Part shown: positions 63,501 through 64,000 of the stretch, one piece after another | Numbering within the stretch: the first letter of the stretch is position 1 | How the letters are laid out: each line of letters begins with the position of its first letter | Source of the DNA: Brugia malayi | Lineage: Eukaryota > Nematoda > Chromadorea > Rhabditida > Onchocercidae | NCBI RefSeq assembly: GCF_000002995.4 | Contig: NW_025062476.1 | Location: 672,501-736,500 of the forward strand | Direction of reading: 5' to 3' | DNA length: 64,000 bases | Notes under the pieces: generated by a model | Seen by the model: the letters and a program-made list of their open reading frames with translations, nothing else | Told to the model about the DNA's origin: nothing | Database searches by the model: none | Position numbers and translations under genes: made by a program

Positions 63501-64000
63501 TTATAATTTTGGATGAATTTGATAAATGCTGGAAAGCAGATAATATTGGCCTCCCATATGATTTTCAACTTTATGCTAAACTTGCTTTTGAGGTATTTTT
63601 CCATTTTTTCATTTTTTGTAATTGTAAAAAAATTTTATAAATTATAAATTTTATAAAAGTTTCAAATTTGTCTAAAATATTTGGATCAAATAATTTGTAT
63701 TATTATAAAAAAGAGTGAAATTTAACAGTTAGTAAGTGAGATTTAAATGATATTTGTAAATTAATGAAAAATTTTTCTCATTTAAACATAACAAATTTTA
63801 ATTAATATCAAAATAACTTTAGCATATGCTATATTATATTAAATGTTAGAAATAAATTATATTAATTATTTCATCACAAATTAAAATGTAATTGAATTGA
63901 ATGTGTAACAAATTAACATAAGCAAATGAATAATTGAAATACATAATTATTTATAAATAATTTGAAATAAATTTTGTAAATTTCAATTTTTTTTTTTTTT
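60548..64000 (+). CDS. Diverged exportin-4 paralogue, 5' part (continues past window)
   Basis: Five exons are visible: 60548-60640, 61205-61304, 61742-61883, 62716-62857 and 63476-63592; the gene runs off the window. Exons 2-5 are 100, 142, 142 and 117 nt, exactly as in XPO4, with the same intron phases (0, 1, 2, 0, 0). Conserved stretches are ETSSEFV in exon 3 (XPO4: ATSSEFV) and IRAEMLRSCAKLLKRSTFDG in exon 4 (XPO4: IRTEMLRACAKLLKRSIFDG), then ADNIGLPYDFQ against SSNLGISFDFH in exon 5. Exon 2 is barely similar. Exon 1 differs: it is basic (MRKGRKPAPAVRR) with EIEQMAQQL where XPO4 has QMEEAANIL. Introns are larger and simpler than in XPO4. All five frames are open, so a working transport receptor is possible, but only about 197 residues can be judged. 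Binding to Ran or to any cargo is not shown. Confidence 0.8.
62262..62600. repeat. Intronic minisatellite, 48 bp unit
   Basis: About six imperfect tandem copies in intron 3 of the exportin-4 paralogue. The unit, about 48 bp, combines ATTAATTGATTAATTGATCG with TGCTATTTTGGCTGTTTACA. The AT-rich half contains overlapping palindromes around ATCGAT and TTAATTAA. Confidence 0.85.

Overview
The window looks like nuclear DNA of a nematode, probably a spirurid or filarial-type worm. It is strongly AT-rich, its genes are split into many small exons by AT-rich introns with GT..AG ends, the homeobox gene is a clear unc-4 orthologue, and there is a degenerate block of the nematode telomere hexamer (TTAGGC on the minus strand). 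The species cannot be fixed from the sequence alone.

Layout. 0.6-5.4 kb, minus: COG8, a Golgi tethering subunit, 14 exons, about 600 aa. 6.2-11.4 kb, plus: an SWT1-type PIN endoribonuclease with an N-terminal WW domain, divergent from COG8 across a short shared promoter. 11.4-19.9 kb: a gene desert with a decayed LINE (about 13.9-16.0 kb), a tandem repeat of about 340 bp (16.1-17.9 kb) and interstitial telomere-like blocks (16.57-16.64 kb). 19.9-21.7 kb, minus: LRRC57. 22.8-24.0 kb, minus: KRTCAP2, an oligosaccharyltransferase accessory subunit, followed upstream by an unidentified minus-strand exon near 24.7 kb. 24.8-29.4 kb: repeat-rich spacer. 29.4-34.4 kb, minus: unc-4, a paired-like homeobox gene, six exons, 285 aa. 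34.4-44.3 kb: about 10 kb of low-complexity spacer with microsatellites, a small GC-richer promoter-like island and copy A of a dispersed repeat. 44.3-46.6 kb, plus: ATP synthase gamma subunit, 304 aa. 47.3-56.9 kb, plus: exportin-4, 24 exons, 1151 aa. 57.2-57.7 kb: copy B of the dispersed repeat. 60.5 kb to the window end, plus: the first five exons of a second, strongly diverged exportin-4 paralogue that continues outside the window.

The genes are mostly unrelated housekeeping functions (Golgi traffic, mRNA quality control, N-glycosylation, respiration, nuclear transport) plus one neuronal transcription factor. Exon chains were assembled by hand from splice motifs and reading-frame continuity; for COG8, SWT1 (core), LRRC57, KRTCAP2, unc-4, the gamma subunit and XPO4 the exon lengths add up to whole open frames, which supports the models. 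The most notable item is the tandem exportin-4 pair: exons 2 to 5 of the second gene have exactly the lengths and phases of those in XPO4 (100, 142, 142, 117 nt) although the proteins have diverged greatly.
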